Made by a program: the position numbers and the translations under genes. The notes under the pieces were generated by a model. The model saw only the letters and a list, made by a program, of their open reading frames with translations, ran no database searches and was not told the DNA's origin. From the NCBI RefSeq assembly GCF_031085165.1, contig NZ_JAVHTY010000006.1, positions 108,085 through 172,084 of the forward strand: a DNA stretch of 64,000 nt, given 5' to 3'. Below are positions 9,457 through 19,930 of this stretch, piece by piece (positions within the stretch are counted from its first letter, which is position 1; each line of letters opens with the position of its first letter). The stretch comes from Pseudomonas sp. 102515 (GTDB taxonomy: Bacteria; Pseudomonadota; Gammaproteobacteria; Pseudomonadales; Pseudomonadaceae).

Positions 9457-10962
9457 TCAGGCGGCGCGGATGCCGGTAAGCGAGGTGCGGGCACGACTGC
9501 GTCTGGGGCGCCGCGGGCCGGCCGGCCCATAGACGGCAGCCGGTTCCGGGAACAGCAGGAGCAGCAGCAGATAGAGCAGGGCGGCGCTGCCCAGGGCCAG
9601 CGGCAGGCTCAGGTCGATGCCGCCCGCCAGCTCACCCAGGGGCCCCACGAACTGACCGGGCAGATTGACGAAGGCGAGGCCGAGCAGGGCGCTGGGAATC
9701 CAGGCGCCCATGCCGCGCCAGTTCCAGCCATGGTGGAACCAGTAGCGGCCACCCTGCTCGCCGCGGGTGAACACCTGCAGGTCGTCCGGGCAATAGAAGC
9801 CCCGGCGGACCACTAGCCCGAGGATCATGATCACCATCCAGGGGCTGGTGCAGGTCACGATCAGCACGGCGAAGGTGGAGACGCTCTGCACCAGATTGAA
9901 GCTGAAGCGCCCGATGAAGATGAAGGCGATGGCCGCCAGGCCGATCAGCAGGGTCGCCCGCACCCGGGTCAGTAGCCGGGGCAGCACGCTGGAGAGATCC
10001 AGGCCGGTGCCATAGAGCGCCGTGGTGCCGGTGGACAGGCCACCGATGATCGCCAGCAGGCACACCGGCAGGAAGTACCAGGTGGGGGCGATGGCCAGCA
10101 GGCCGCCCACATAGTTGTTTTGCGCGATATAGTCGGGAGCCCTGGTCGCGACCAGCGAGGCGGTGGCCAGGCCGAACAGGAAGGGAATCAGGGTGGCGGC
10201 CTGGGCCGCGATCACCGCCAGCAGGATGCGCCAGCGCGGTGTCTGCCGTGGAATGTAGCGCGACCAGTCGCCGAGAAAGGCGCCGAAGGACACCGGGTTG
10301 CTCATGGCCACCAGGGCTGCACCGACGAAGGCCGCCCAGAAGCCCGGCTGACCCGGTTGCAGGGTGCCGGCGTAACCGGCGTCGAAGCCGCCGGCGAAGG
10401 CCGGGATACCGAGCAGGAACAGCAGGCTGGCACTGACCACGGCGATCTTGTTGACCCACAGCATGAAGCGAAAGCCATAGAGGCAGACCGTCAGCACCAG
10501 CACGGCGAACAGCCCGTAGGCCAGCCCCAGGCTGAGGGCGTTTTCCGGCAGTCCGACCAGGCGCTGCGCGCCGCCCACCAGGGCGTCGCCGGAACTCCAT
10601 ACCGAGAGCGAAAAGAAGGCGATGGCGGTCAGCAGCGAAAGAAAGGAACCGACGATACGACCGTGGACCCCGAAATGGGCACCGGAGGAGACGGCGTTGT
10701 TGGTGCCGTTCAGCGCGCCGAACAGTCCCATGGGCGCCAGGATCAGGGCGCCACACAGGACCCCGGTCGCGATGGCCAGTACCCCGGCCTCGAAGGACAG
10801 CCCGAACAGGATCGGAAAGCTACCGAGCACGGCGGTGGCGAAGGTGTTGGCCCCGCCGAAGATCAGGCGGAACAGATCGAAGGGGGTGGCCTGGCGTTCG
10901 TGGTCGGGAATCTGCTCGACGCCGAAGGTTTCGATACGGGTGATGCCGTCATGATGGTCCAT
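9457..10962 (-). CDS. NCS1-family purine/cytosine permease-like transporter
   Basis: The product is 501 residues with 12 predicted transmembrane helices. It belongs to the nucleobase:cation symporter-1 family: DHERQATPFDLFRLIFGGAN at the N-terminus, APMGLFGALNGTNNAVSSGA in helices 2-3, and SFGAFLGDWSRYIPRQTPRW. The family moves nucleobases, hydantoins, thiamine-like and guanidino-type compounds. It lies between gbuA and the SSS gene on the same strand, suggesting import of 4-guanidinobutyrate or a related compound; this is inference. The ATG at 10962 fits the conserved N-terminus. A basic tail after the last helix (RRPRRSRAR) fits a cytoplasmic C-terminus. Confidence 0.88.
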   Translation of the reverse strand: MDHHDGITRIETFGVEQIPDHERQATPFDLFRLIFGGANTFATAVLGSFPILFGLSFEAGVLAIATGVLCGALILAPMGLFGALNGTNNAVSSGAHFGVHGRIVGSFLSLLTAIAFFSLSVWSSGDALVGGAQRLVGLPENALSLGLAYGLFAVLVLTVCLYGFRFMLWVNKIAVVSASLLFLLGIPAFAGGFDAGYAGTLQPGQPGFWAAFVGAALVAMSNPVSFGAFLGDWSRYIPRQTPRWRILLAVIAAQAATLIPFLFGLATASLVATRAPDYIAQNNYVGGLLAIAPTWYFLPVCLLAIIGGLSTGTTALYGTGLDLSSVLPRLLTRVRATLLIGLAAIAFIFIGRFSFNLVQSVSTFAVLIVTCTSPWMVIMILGLVVRRGFYCPDDLQVFTRGEQGGRYWFHHGWNWRGMGAWIPSALLGLAFVNLPGQFVGPLGELAGGIDLSLPLALGSAALLYLLLLLLFPEPAAVYGPAGPRRPRRSRARTSLTGIRAA

Positions 10963-11092
10963 GGATGACGCCTCGACACGGTTATACGCAGGCTGGACCC
11001 GCGTTCTTGTTGTCGGCGGGCCAGGTGGCCCACCGGTGTTCGGCAGCGAAAAGACAGCGGGTGGGCGACCATCATGGCGGGTCGCCGCACCT

Positions 11093-11257
11093 CAGAGCCT
11101 GTTCAACGTCTGCTGCGCGTCGGCCAAACGGCGTTGGAAAGACCTTCGGGATGCGCATTTACCCCTCGCAAGCTCGTGCGCGAGTCCGATCCGCTTCCTC
11201 AGGTCTTTTCGCCCTGTTTGGCTCTAGCTCGCGAGCCTTTGAACCGGCTCTTGGAAC
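11093..11257. repeat. Non-coding gap with repeat-like character, identity unproven
   Basis: The 295-base gap between gbuA and the NCS1 gene shows no credible gene. Its second half (11093-11257) is richer in T than its neighbours, contains the 10-bp palindrome GCTCGCGAGC (11227-11236) and ends exactly at the gbuA stop codon. Its style resembles dispersed intergenic repeats of pseudomonads. No second copy exists inside this window. Confidence 0.25.
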
Positions 11258-12208
11258 TCAGCGGTAGGCCACCCCCGGCAGCACGCAGAGCATTTCGTAG
11301 AGCAGATTGGCACCGAGCAGCGCGGTATTGCCGGTGGTGTCATAGGGCGGCGAGACCTCGACCAGGTCGCAGCCCACCAGGTCGAGGCCCTGGCAGCCGC
11401 GGATGATCTCCAGTGCCTGGATGGTGGTCAGGCCGCCGATCTCCGGGGTGCCGGTCCCCGGTGCCCAGGCCGGGTCGATGCTGTCGATGTCGTAGGACAG
11501 ATACACCGGTCCGCCCCCGACCCGCTCGCGCACCTCGGCCATCAGCGGCGTCAGCGATCTGTGCCAGCATTCCTCGGCCTGGACCACCCGAAAGCCCTGC
11601 TCGCGACACCAGTCGAAATCGTCGGCGGCGTAGCCCTGGGCGCGCAGGCCGATCTGCACCACCCGGTCGCAGTCGAGCAGGCCTTCCTCCACGGCGCGGC
11701 GGAAGGTGGTGCCATGGGCGATCTTCTCGCCGAACATGTGCTCGTTGACATCGGCGTGGGCATCCACGTGCACCAGGCCGATCTTGCCGTACTTCTTCTT
11801 CATGGCGCGCAGGATCGGCAAGGTGAGGGTGTGATCGCCGCCCAGGGTGAGGGGGATGACATCGTGTTCCAGCACCCGGTCGTAATGCTCCTCGATCAGC
11901 CGCACCGTATCGAGCAGGTTGAAGGTGTTGATGGCGACGTCGCCCAGGTCGGCGACACTCAGGGAATCGAAGGGCGCCGCGCCGGTGGCCATGTTGTACG
12001 GCCGGATCATCACCGATTCGCTGCGCAGCTGCCGCGGACCGAAGCGGGTGCCGGAACGCAGCGAGGTACCGATATCCAGCGGGATGCCGATGAAGGCGGC
12101 GTCGAGGCCACGGGCAGAAGCGAGGTGGGGCAGTCGCAGCATGCTGGCGATGCCGCCAAAACGGGGCATCTCGTTGCCGCCCAGCGGCTGGTGCAGGATC
12201 TTTTCCAC
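11258..12208 (-). CDS. gbuA: Guanidinobutyrase (ureohydrolase family)
   Basis: The product is 316 residues of the arginase/agmatinase fold. It hydrolyses 4-guanidinobutyrate to 4-aminobutyrate and urea in the arginine dehydrogenase/transaminase route. The Mn-binding motifs are GGDHTLTLPI, VHVDAHADVNEHMFGEKIAHG and SYDIDSIDPAWAPGTGTPE, all intact. HQPLGGNEMPRFGGIASMLR is the GbuA-type N-terminus, which favours guanidinobutyrase over agmatinase. Translation starts at a GTG (12208) seven bases after GAGG; the ATG within that leader is out of frame. It faces the divergent LysR gene across a 135-base control region. Confidence 0.88.
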   Translation of the reverse strand: MEKILHQPLGGNEMPRFGGIASMLRLPHLASARGLDAAFIGIPLDIGTSLRSGTRFGPRQLRSESVMIRPYNMATGAAPFDSLSVADLGDVAINTFNLLDTVRLIEEHYDRVLEHDVIPLTLGGDHTLTLPILRAMKKKYGKIGLVHVDAHADVNEHMFGEKIAHGTTFRRAVEEGLLDCDRVVQIGLRAQGYAADDFDWCREQGFRVVQAEECWHRSLTPLMAEVRERVGGGPVYLSYDIDSIDPAWAPGTGTPEIGGLTTIQALEIIRGCQGLDLVGCDLVEVSPPYDTTGNTALLGANLLYEMLCVLPGVAYR

Positions 12209-12286
12209 GGGTCATCCTCGTTGTGCTGATGGCTCGATTGTGCAAAGCCGCCGTCAACCGAAGAATCGGCCCGGGCAAAAAATCAC

Positions 12287-12302
12287 TTCAGAGATTTCTG
12301 AA
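12287..12302. promoter_or_regulatory. Dyad operator candidate between gbuA and gbuR
   Basis: TTCAGA-GATT-TCTGAA is a perfect inverted repeat with 6-bp arms in the middle of the divergent gbuA/LysR promoter region, 79 bases from the gbuA start and 42 from the regulator start. The placement is that expected of a LysR-type binding site controlling both genes. Confidence 0.55.
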
Positions 12303-12343
12303 CTAATGGCTAGACTGCCGGGCCGCGTCCACGGGAGTCCGCC

Positions 12344-13243
12344 ATGGCCAATGCCCTCCACGACATCCGCCTGCTCAAGCTGTTCGCCTGCGTGGTACGC
12401 CACCAGGGGTTCGCCGCGGCGCAGCAGGAACTGAACCTGTCCACCTCGGCCATCAGCACCTACATGAGCCAGTTGGAAGGCCAACTCGGCGTGACCCTCT
12501 GTCATCGCGGTCGGGGCGGCTTCGCCCTGACCAGCAAGGGTGAACTCTTCCATCAGGAAACCCTGCGCATCCTGGGCGAGATCGAGGGCTTCGAACGCTA
12601 CGCCACCACCCTCAAGGGCGAATTGAGCGGCACCCTCAACCTCGGCGTGCTGGATTCGCTGTCCAGCGAACCGGCATTGCCGCTGGCCAAGGTGATCGGC
12701 CGCTATACCCATGACTATCCCGGCGTGCACCTGCACCTGGCCGTGACCAGCCCCTATGAATTGCAGCTCGGCGTGCTGGAGGGTCGCTTGGATCTGGCGG
12801 TAGGTGCCTTTTCCGCGCGGATGAACGGGGTGGTCTATCAGCCGCTGTATCGCGAGCAGCACTGGCTCTATTGCAGTGATCGCCATCCGCTGTTCCAGGA
12901 GCGGCGCATTCCCGCCGAGGTGATCACCCGGCAGCGGATGGTGCGGCGCGGCTACTGGAGTCAGGCCGAGCTGGCGCGCCATGGCTTCAAGGAAAGCGCC
13001 GCCACCGTGGAAAGCATGGAGGCGCAGCTGATCCTGATCCTCTCGGGCGCCTATATCGGCTATCTCCCGGAGCACTATGTCCACGCCTGGGTCGACCAGG
13101 GCCGGCTCAAGGCGCTGCAGCCGGCCACCTTCGGCTATCAGGCGCCGTTCTCCCTCATAAGCCGCCGAGGGCGCGGCAGAGAGCCGCTTATCCAGAGTTT
13201 TCAGCGCATCCTTAAAGCCCAGATGCAACATGCCGATAGTTAG
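12344..13243 (+). CDS. gbuR: LysR-type regulator of the guanidinobutyrase locus
   Basis: The product is 299 residues. The N-terminal winged helix-turn-helix (about 5-65) contains FAAAQQELNLSTSAISTYMS as recognition region, followed by a linker helix and a type-2 periplasmic-binding effector domain (95-295). Position and divergence from gbuA match the GbuR arrangement of P. aeruginosa, where it activates gbuA in response to 4-guanidinobutyrate; the effector is transferred from that system, not seen here. GGGAGTCCGCC before the ATG is a good ribosome binding site. The dyad at 12287-12302 is its likely operator. Confidence 0.82.
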   Translation: MANALHDIRLLKLFACVVRHQGFAAAQQELNLSTSAISTYMSQLEGQLGVTLCHRGRGGFALTSKGELFHQETLRILGEIEGFERYATTLKGELSGTLNLGVLDSLSSEPALPLAKVIGRYTHDYPGVHLHLAVTSPYELQLGVLEGRLDLAVGAFSARMNGVVYQPLYREQHWLYCSDRHPLFQERRIPAEVITRQRMVRRGYWSQAELARHGFKESAATVESMEAQLILILSGAYIGYLPEHYVHAWVDQGRLKALQPATFGYQAPFSLISRRGRGREPLIQSFQRILKAQMQHADS

Positions 13244-13251
13244 TAGGACGA

Positions 13252-13265
13252 TAACCAAATGGTTA
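13252..13265. promoter_or_regulatory. 14-bp perfect palindrome upstream of the Aer-like gene
   Basis: TAACCA-AA-TGGTTA is a perfect dyad in the 107-base gap between gbuR and the chemoreceptor gene, about 85 bases before its start. It could be an operator or part of a promoter. Nothing else supports a specific regulator. Confidence 0.35.
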
Positions 13266-13350
13266 CCGTTGTCGCCTGTGCAGGCAGTTGGCCACTATTG
13301 AACTGGTTGATGTCGCACAGAGTAGATAACCCGCTAGATAAGGCACCCGC

Positions 13351-14916
13351 ATGCGCACGAATTTGCCGGTCACCCAGCAAGGCCGTACCTTCAAGGATGA
13401 AGAACGACTCATCTCCACCACTGACCTGCAGGGGAACATCACCTACTGCAACGAGGCCTTCATCGCCATCAGTGGCTATACCCGGGAGGAGCTGATCGGC
13501 AGTCCGCACAATCTGGTGCGTCATCCCGACATGCCGCCGCCGGTGTTCGGCCACATGTGGGCGACCCTCAAGGAAGGCAAGCCGTGGATGGGCATCGTCA
13601 AGAATCGCTGCAAGAACGGCGATTTCTACTGGGTGAGCGCCTATGTCACCCCGATCCTCGAACAGGGCCGGATGATCGGCTACGAATCCGTGCGTTCGCT
13701 GCCCAGCGCCAGCGAAGTCCGTCGCGCCGGCGAACTCTATGCCCGCATCAATGCCGGCAAGGCGCCCGTGCCCGTGACTCGACGCCTGGGCAGCGCCATC
13801 GCCGCCTGCTGGTCGACGGTGGCGGCCACCGGAGTGATCCTGAGCGGCCACTTCCTGCTCGATGACACCCCTCAGGCGGTCCTCATCGTCGCGGCGCTGC
13901 TGGGTATCAGCGTCCATCAGCTCTATCGCCAGCGCGCCAGCATCGAGCGCATCCTCGCCGCTCATCCGAAGATGTTTTCCAGCGCCGTTGTGGCCCCGAC
14001 CTACAGCGACCAGTGCGGCGCCCCGGCGCGCCTGGATCTGGCGCTGCACAGCGAAGCCGCGCGGCTGCAGACGGCCCTGACCCGCCTGGCCGATGTCGGC
14101 GACAGCGTGCGCGTCAAGGCGCGCGAATCCTCCCAGCTGGCCCAGTCCGAGGCCGAATTGCTGGATCAGCAGCGCCACGAGACCGACCAGTCCGCCGCCG
14201 CCATCACCCAGATGACCTCCACCATCCATGAGGTCTCGCAAAACGTCCAGGAGACCGCCCAGGCCGCCGCCAATGCCGAGAGCCTGGTGCATTCCGGGCG
14301 TGACAAGGCCGAAGAGAGCCTGACCTCCATGCGCGAACTCGGTACGGCGGTCAGCGACATCGGTCAGGCGGTGGGCGAGCTGGCCAATTCGACCCAGAGC
14401 ATCGGCAGCGTCGCCGACGTCATCACCGCCATCGCCGAACAGACCAACCTGCTGGCGCTCAACGCCGCCATCGAGGCCGCCCGTGCCGGTGAGGCGGGTC
14501 GTGGTTTCGCCGTGGTGGCCGATGAGGTCCGCTCGCTGGCCTCGCGCACCCGTGAATCCACCGAACAGATCCACCAGATCATCGCCAATCTGCAGGCCAA
14601 TGCCGACCGCGCCGTGGCCACCGCCAGTCGTGGCGAAGAGACCTCGCGCCAGAGCGAGCGCCACTCGGCAGCGGTACGCGAATCCCTGGAAGGCATCAGT
14701 GCGTCGGTCAGCCTCATCACCGCCATGAGCCAGCAGATGGCCACCGCGGTGGAAGAGCAGAGTCACGTCTCCGAAGACATCAATCGCCAGCTCAGCCGCA
14801 TCGCCGATCTCTCCGATCACAGTTCCGCCCAGGCCCGTCGCGGCTCGGAGCTGAGTCGCGAACTGGAAGGCATGGCCGACTACCTGCACGACCTCACCGC
14901 CCGCTTCAATCGCTAA
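13351..14916 (+). CDS. aer: Aer-like PAS chemoreceptor (aerotaxis transducer)
   Basis: The product is 521 residues. A PAS domain (about 15-125) has [20 protein letters not shown] and the FAD-type [15 protein letters not shown] region. Two hydrophobic segments (about 147-190) anchor it as a membrane hairpin, and a methyl-accepting signalling domain (about 290-515) has the conserved hairpin tip, [20 protein letters not shown]. There is no large periplasmic domain, as in Aer, so it should sense redox or energy state inside the cell and signal to CheA/CheW. BdlA-type receptors, which lack membrane helices, were considered and rejected. The ATG at 13351 matches the family start. Confidence 0.88.
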   Translation: MRTNLPVTQQGRTFKDEERLISTTDLQGNITYCNEAFIAISGYTREELIGSPHNLVRHPDMPPPVFGHMWATLKEGKPWMGIVKNRCKNGDFYWVSAYVTPILEQGRMIGYESVRSLPSASEVRRAGELYARINAGKAPVPVTRRLGSAIAACWSTVAATGVILSGHFLLDDTPQAVLIVAALLGISVHQLYRQRASIERILAAHPKMFSSAVVAPTYSDQCGAPARLDLALHSEAARLQTALTRLADVGDSVRVKARESSQLAQSEAELLDQQRHETDQSAAAITQMTSTIHEVSQNVQETAQAAANAESLVHSGRDKAEESLTSMRELGTAVSDIGQAVGELANSTQSIGSVADVITAIAEQTNLLALNAAIEAARAGEAGRGFAVVADEVRSLASRTRESTEQIHQIIANLQANADRAVATASRGEETSRQSERHSAAVRESLEGISASVSLITAMSQQMATAVEEQSHVSEDINRQLSRIADLSDHSSAQARRGSELSRELEGMADYLHDLTARFNR

Positions 14917-14977
14917 GGCCGGGTAGGGCGGCGGCGATCCGGTATGATCGCCGCCCCGATTCGCTGCGGAAGCCCTG

Positions 14978-15589
14978 ATGTCCCGTCCCGCCTGCGCACG
15001 CTGCCAGCGTCCCCTGTGGCTCTGCCTGTGCGCGCTGATCCCCTCACTGGCCAATCGTACCCGGGTGCTGTTGCTGCAGCACCCCAGCGAACGGCGCCAT
15101 CCCCTCAATACGGCACGCCTGGCCGCCCTGGGGCTCGGCAATGCGCAGCTGGAGATTGGCGAGACCTTTCCCGACCTGCCGCTCTGGCTCGCCGATCATG
15201 ACGCCTGGCTGCTGTTTCCCGGACCCGAGGCGATCACGGTCGATCTGTTGCCGCCCGCTGCCGAGTCCGAAGCGCCACGGCTGCTGGTGATTCCCGACGG
15301 CACCTGGCGCAAGGCGCGGTTGCTGCTGCACGCCAATCCGCTGCTGGCGGCCTTGCCCAGGCTCACCCTGCCGCCCGGGGCACCCTCGCGCTACCGGGTG
15401 CGCAAGGCCCCGGTGCCGGATGCGCTGTCGACCGTGGAGGCCGTGGTCGCGGCGTTGAATGCGCTGGAGGCTCCACGCCGCTTCGATGCCCTGCTGGCGC
15501 CTTTCGAGGCGCTGATCGACGGCCAGATCGCCGCCATGGGGCCGGAAACCTTCGCACGCAATCATGGCGGGGCAGAGCCGGGGGACTGA
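14978..15589 (+). CDS. DTW-domain tRNA-uridine aminocarboxypropyltransferase
   Basis: The product is 203 residues of the DTW family (TapT/YfiP). These transfer the 3-amino-3-carboxypropyl group of S-adenosylmethionine to a uridine of tRNA (acp3U). CARCQRPLWLCLC (about 5-17) is the Cys cluster, LLLQHPSERRHPLNT the conserved substrate strand, and VIPDGTWRKARLL the DTW-like signature in its common DGTW form. STVEAVVAALNALE and a C-terminal helix complete the domain. It is 61 bases downstream of the chemoreceptor gene, in the same direction, but functionally unrelated. Confidence 0.88.
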   Translation: MSRPACARCQRPLWLCLCALIPSLANRTRVLLLQHPSERRHPLNTARLAALGLGNAQLEIGETFPDLPLWLADHDAWLLFPGPEAITVDLLPPAAESEAPRLLVIPDGTWRKARLLLHANPLLAALPRLTLPPGAPSRYRVRKAPVPDALSTVEAVVAALNALEAPRRFDALLAPFEALIDGQIAAMGPETFARNHGGAEPGD

Positions 15590-15646
15590 GGGAATTACCC
15601 AGGTGCCGGACCACTCTACCTAGAGAGTCAGCAGAGGAGTCACCCC

Positions 15647-15823
15647 ATGTCCAGCTTCCCGATCCGCCAGCCCGACCCATTCGCCCGCCTTGTCGCCCTC
15701 GCCATGCCCCGTGCCGGCGGCGAACCCGATCAGCCCGATCCGGCGCCCGTCCAGCCCAGCGAACCGGGCGAGCCCACCGTCCCCGATCAGGCGCCGCCGA
15801 CCCCCATGGCCAGCGCCGCCTGA
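15647..15823 (+). CDS. Small proline-rich protein of unknown function
   Basis: A 58-residue reading begins MSSFPIRQPDPFARLVALAM and then becomes rich in Pro, Glu, Asp and Gln (EPDQPDPAPVQPSEPGEP). AGAGGAGTCACCCC gives a strong ribosome binding site at proper spacing, and the stop lies 17 bases before a strong terminator. These two flanking signals, rather than homology, support a real gene. It has no clear membrane segment. Cytoplasmic, disordered and unknown is the most that can be said. Confidence 0.6.
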   Translation: MSSFPIRQPDPFARLVALAMPRAGGEPDQPDPAPVQPSEPGEPTVPDQAPPTPMASAA

Positions 15824-15839
15824 GCGCCGCTGCGTCTCC

Positions 15840-15879
15840 CATGAAAAAGGGCGATCATCACTGATCGCCCTTTTTCATG
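15840..15879. terminator. Bidirectional intrinsic terminator
   Basis: ATGAAAAAGGGCGATCA (15841-15857) pairs perfectly with 15862-15878 around the loop TCAC, with A- and T-runs on the two sides. It lies between the 58-residue gene (+) and ybaN (-) and can stop transcription from both. Confidence 0.9.
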
Positions 15880-15891
15880 TCGGTCGCTTGG

Positions 15892-16290
15892 CTAGCGCCG
15901 GGTCTTCTGCCGGAGCAGGTAGACCGTCACCGCCGCGCAACTGGTGAAGGCCGCCACCCGTGCCCAGAGGTAGGGCACCAGCCAGCAGGAAAACCCCACG
16001 CTGACCCACATGGCGACGATGGCGTAGACCTTGCCCTTGAGCGGGATGCCTTCGCCTTCCAGATAGGGCTTGACCCAGGGGCCCAACCATCTGTGATTGA
16101 TCAGCCACAGGTAGAAGCGCTCCGAACTGCGCATGAAGCAGGCCGCGGCCAGCAGCAGGAAGGGCGTGGTGGGCAGCAGCGGCAGAAAGGCGCCGATGAT
16201 GCCCAAGGCCACGCTGAGCCAGCCGAGGCCCAGCAGCAGGTAGCGGACCCAGCCCTTGCGCTGGCGAGGTCTGGGAGTGGCCTCGTCCAT
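15892..16290 (-). CDS. ybaN: YbaN/DUF454 inner-membrane protein
   Basis: The product is 132 residues with three to four hydrophobic helices. The DUF454 signature is complete: [40 protein letters not shown] and [13 protein letters not shown]. The family is widespread, often near heme or Fe-uptake genes elsewhere, but has no assigned activity. The start lies three bases downstream of the stop of the UPF0149 gene, so the two form a minus-strand operon ending at the terminator near 15860. Confidence 0.9.
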   Translation of the reverse strand: MDEATPRPRQRKGWVRYLLLGLGWLSVALGIIGAFLPLLPTTPFLLLAAACFMRSSERFYLWLINHRWLGPWVKPYLEGEGIPLKGKVYAIVAMWVSVGFSCWLVPYLWARVAAFTSCAAVTVYLLRQKTRR

Positions 16291-16293
16291 CGC

Positions 16294-16878
16294 TCAGTGA
16301 CGCGGCTTGAGCAGCGCCGGCTTTTCTTCCGGGGAATGGCAGAGCAGGAACAGCTGGGTCAGCAATTCCGGAATCTGTACCATCATGTCGGCGACCAGAC
16401 GGCGGTCCTGGGCGATCTCGGCGAATTCCGGCTGTTCGTCGAACAGACCCGAACCGACCATGATCGGCAGCAGCAGCTCGCTGACTTCGTCCTCGGCATC
16501 TTCGAACCACACGGCTTCGCGCAGGAACACGCCTTCCATGAAGCCAATGCACCAGCCGCGCAGCTCGGAGTCGTCCGGCTCGGGGCCGAGCTCCAGGTCG
16601 CAGGGCAGGTCCAGCTCTTCGTCACTGCCCAGCACGCGCAGGATATGCGCCTTGAGCTGCACCAGGGAGCGCTCGATCTCTTCCTGCTGGGCGGCGTCGC
16701 GATACTGCGGCGGCTCGGCGAAGAGGGCGTCGATCCACTCGCGTTCGGGAACCTCATCCGGGCAGATGGACAGGGCGGTCAGGTAGCCATGGGCGGCTAC
16801 GTAGTCGAGCGCTTCTTCGTGCAGATCGTCTGCATCGAGAAAATCGCGCAGACGGGTCAATTGTTCGGCGAAGGACAT
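16294..16878 (-). CDS. UPF0149/YecA-family protein
   Basis: The product is 194 residues, mostly helical and acidic. [20 protein letters not shown] and [12 protein letters not shown] are the characteristic stretches of the YecA/YgfB family. The C-terminal SEC-C zinc-binding motif of longer YecA proteins is absent, as in the short branch. Function is unknown. It heads the operon with ybaN and diverges from recQ across about 160 bases. Confidence 0.85.
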   Translation of the reverse strand: MSFAEQLTRLRDFLDADDLHEEALDYVAAHGYLTALSICPDEVPEREWIDALFAEPPQYRDAAQQEEIERSLVQLKAHILRVLGSDEELDLPCDLELGPEPDDSELRGWCIGFMEGVFLREAVWFEDAEDEVSELLLPIMVGSGLFDEQPEFAEIAQDRRLVADMMVQIPELLTQLFLLCHSPEEKPALLKPRH

Positions 16879-17040
16879 CGGCTACTTACCTCGGAAAGGA
16901 TTCGAAAGGGCGCAACGGCCGGAATTGTAGACGAGCGCCCGGGTCACGTCGAACCTGACGGCCAGGGGGCGGCCGACGGAAAAGCACCGCCGCAGCGACC
17001 TCGGCATCCGTATAATGGCCTTTCCATTCGAGGAGGCTTC

Positions 17041-19179
<2,139 letters not shown>

Positions 19180-19252
19180 CGAGGCGCGGCGGTTGCCCCG
19201 CCATGCCTGTAACCAGAATAATGAGAAAATCCAAGTACAAGGTTTAGCCTGA

Positions 19253-19690
19253 ATGACCCCTACCGATCCACACCTGTTTGGCCGCCAGATCTTCCATGTC
19301 TCCCGTGCCTGGCGCGCCGAACTCGACCGGCGCCTGAGTCATCTGGGGCTGTCTCAGGCGCGCTGGCAGGTGTTGCTGAACCTGGCCCGGATGAAGGGCG
19401 TCCAGCCCACCCAGCGTGAACTCGCCCAGAGCATCAGCATCGAGGGGCCGACCCTGGCACGGCTGCTGGACGGCCTGGAAAAGCAGGGCCTGGTCAAGCG
19501 CCTGGCGGTCACCGAGGACCGTCGCGCCAAGCGCATCATGCTGACCCAGGAAGCGGGTCCTTTGATCGAGAAGATCGAGACCATCGCCGAGGCCCTGCGC
19601 AAGGAGTTGCTCAGCGGTCTCGACGATGAAGAGATCGCCATCTGCCAGCAGGTGCACCAGCGCGTCCTCGCCAATCTCGAGCGCGGCTGA
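19253..19690 (+). CDS. MarR/SlyA-family transcriptional regulator
   Basis: The product is 145 residues, a dimeric winged-helix regulator. The recognition helix region is TQRELAQSISIEGPTLARLL (about 47-66), followed by the wing KRLAVTEDRRAKRIMLTQEA. The N- and C-terminal helices form the dimer interface. SLPLIKE-type SlyA proteins are the nearest relatives by pattern. The start at 19253 is preceded by an AT-rich stretch (19216-19242) holding a likely promoter, unusual in this GC-rich context. The ligand and targets are unknown. Confidence 0.88.
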   Translation: MTPTDPHLFGRQIFHVSRAWRAELDRRLSHLGLSQARWQVLLNLARMKGVQPTQRELAQSISIEGPTLARLLDGLEKQGLVKRLAVTEDRRAKRIMLTQEAGPLIEKIETIAEALRKELLSGLDDEEIAICQQVHQRVLANLERG

Positions 19691-19930
19691 CCGCCGTCTG
19701 GCGGCTGGCTCCACCTGGGTACCTCTATTCGGCGTCGGTACTGGGTCTGGCCGGAGCGTCTGGCATCGCCTCTAGCGCTGCACCCGGTCCGCAGCCGCCT
19801 TCCTCGCGCTGGCGGCCATCGGTTTGCCGTCTGTCGGTATCGATGCTACGTTCCAGCGTGGCGGAGGCGATTTTTGTGAGCCACCGCGCTAAAACACCGG
19901 TTTACTCGAATACCTGACGCAGCGGTATCC
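19691..19930. other. 240-base gap with no feature seen
   Basis: Between the MarR gene and the FimV-like gene I see no ORF with a ribosome binding site, no hairpin with a T-tract and no tRNA. It presumably holds the promoter of the FimV-like gene. Confidence 0.5.

Noticed and set aside
13351..14916. BdlA-type soluble dispersal receptor
   Set aside because: The protein has one PAS domain and two hydrophobic helices before the signalling domain, which fits Aer; BdlA has tandem PAS domains and no membrane helices.
13240..15141. 633-residue minus-strand reading under the chemoreceptor
   Set aside because: It is Gly/His/Leu-rich shadow of the conserved methyl-accepting domain, with no start signal.
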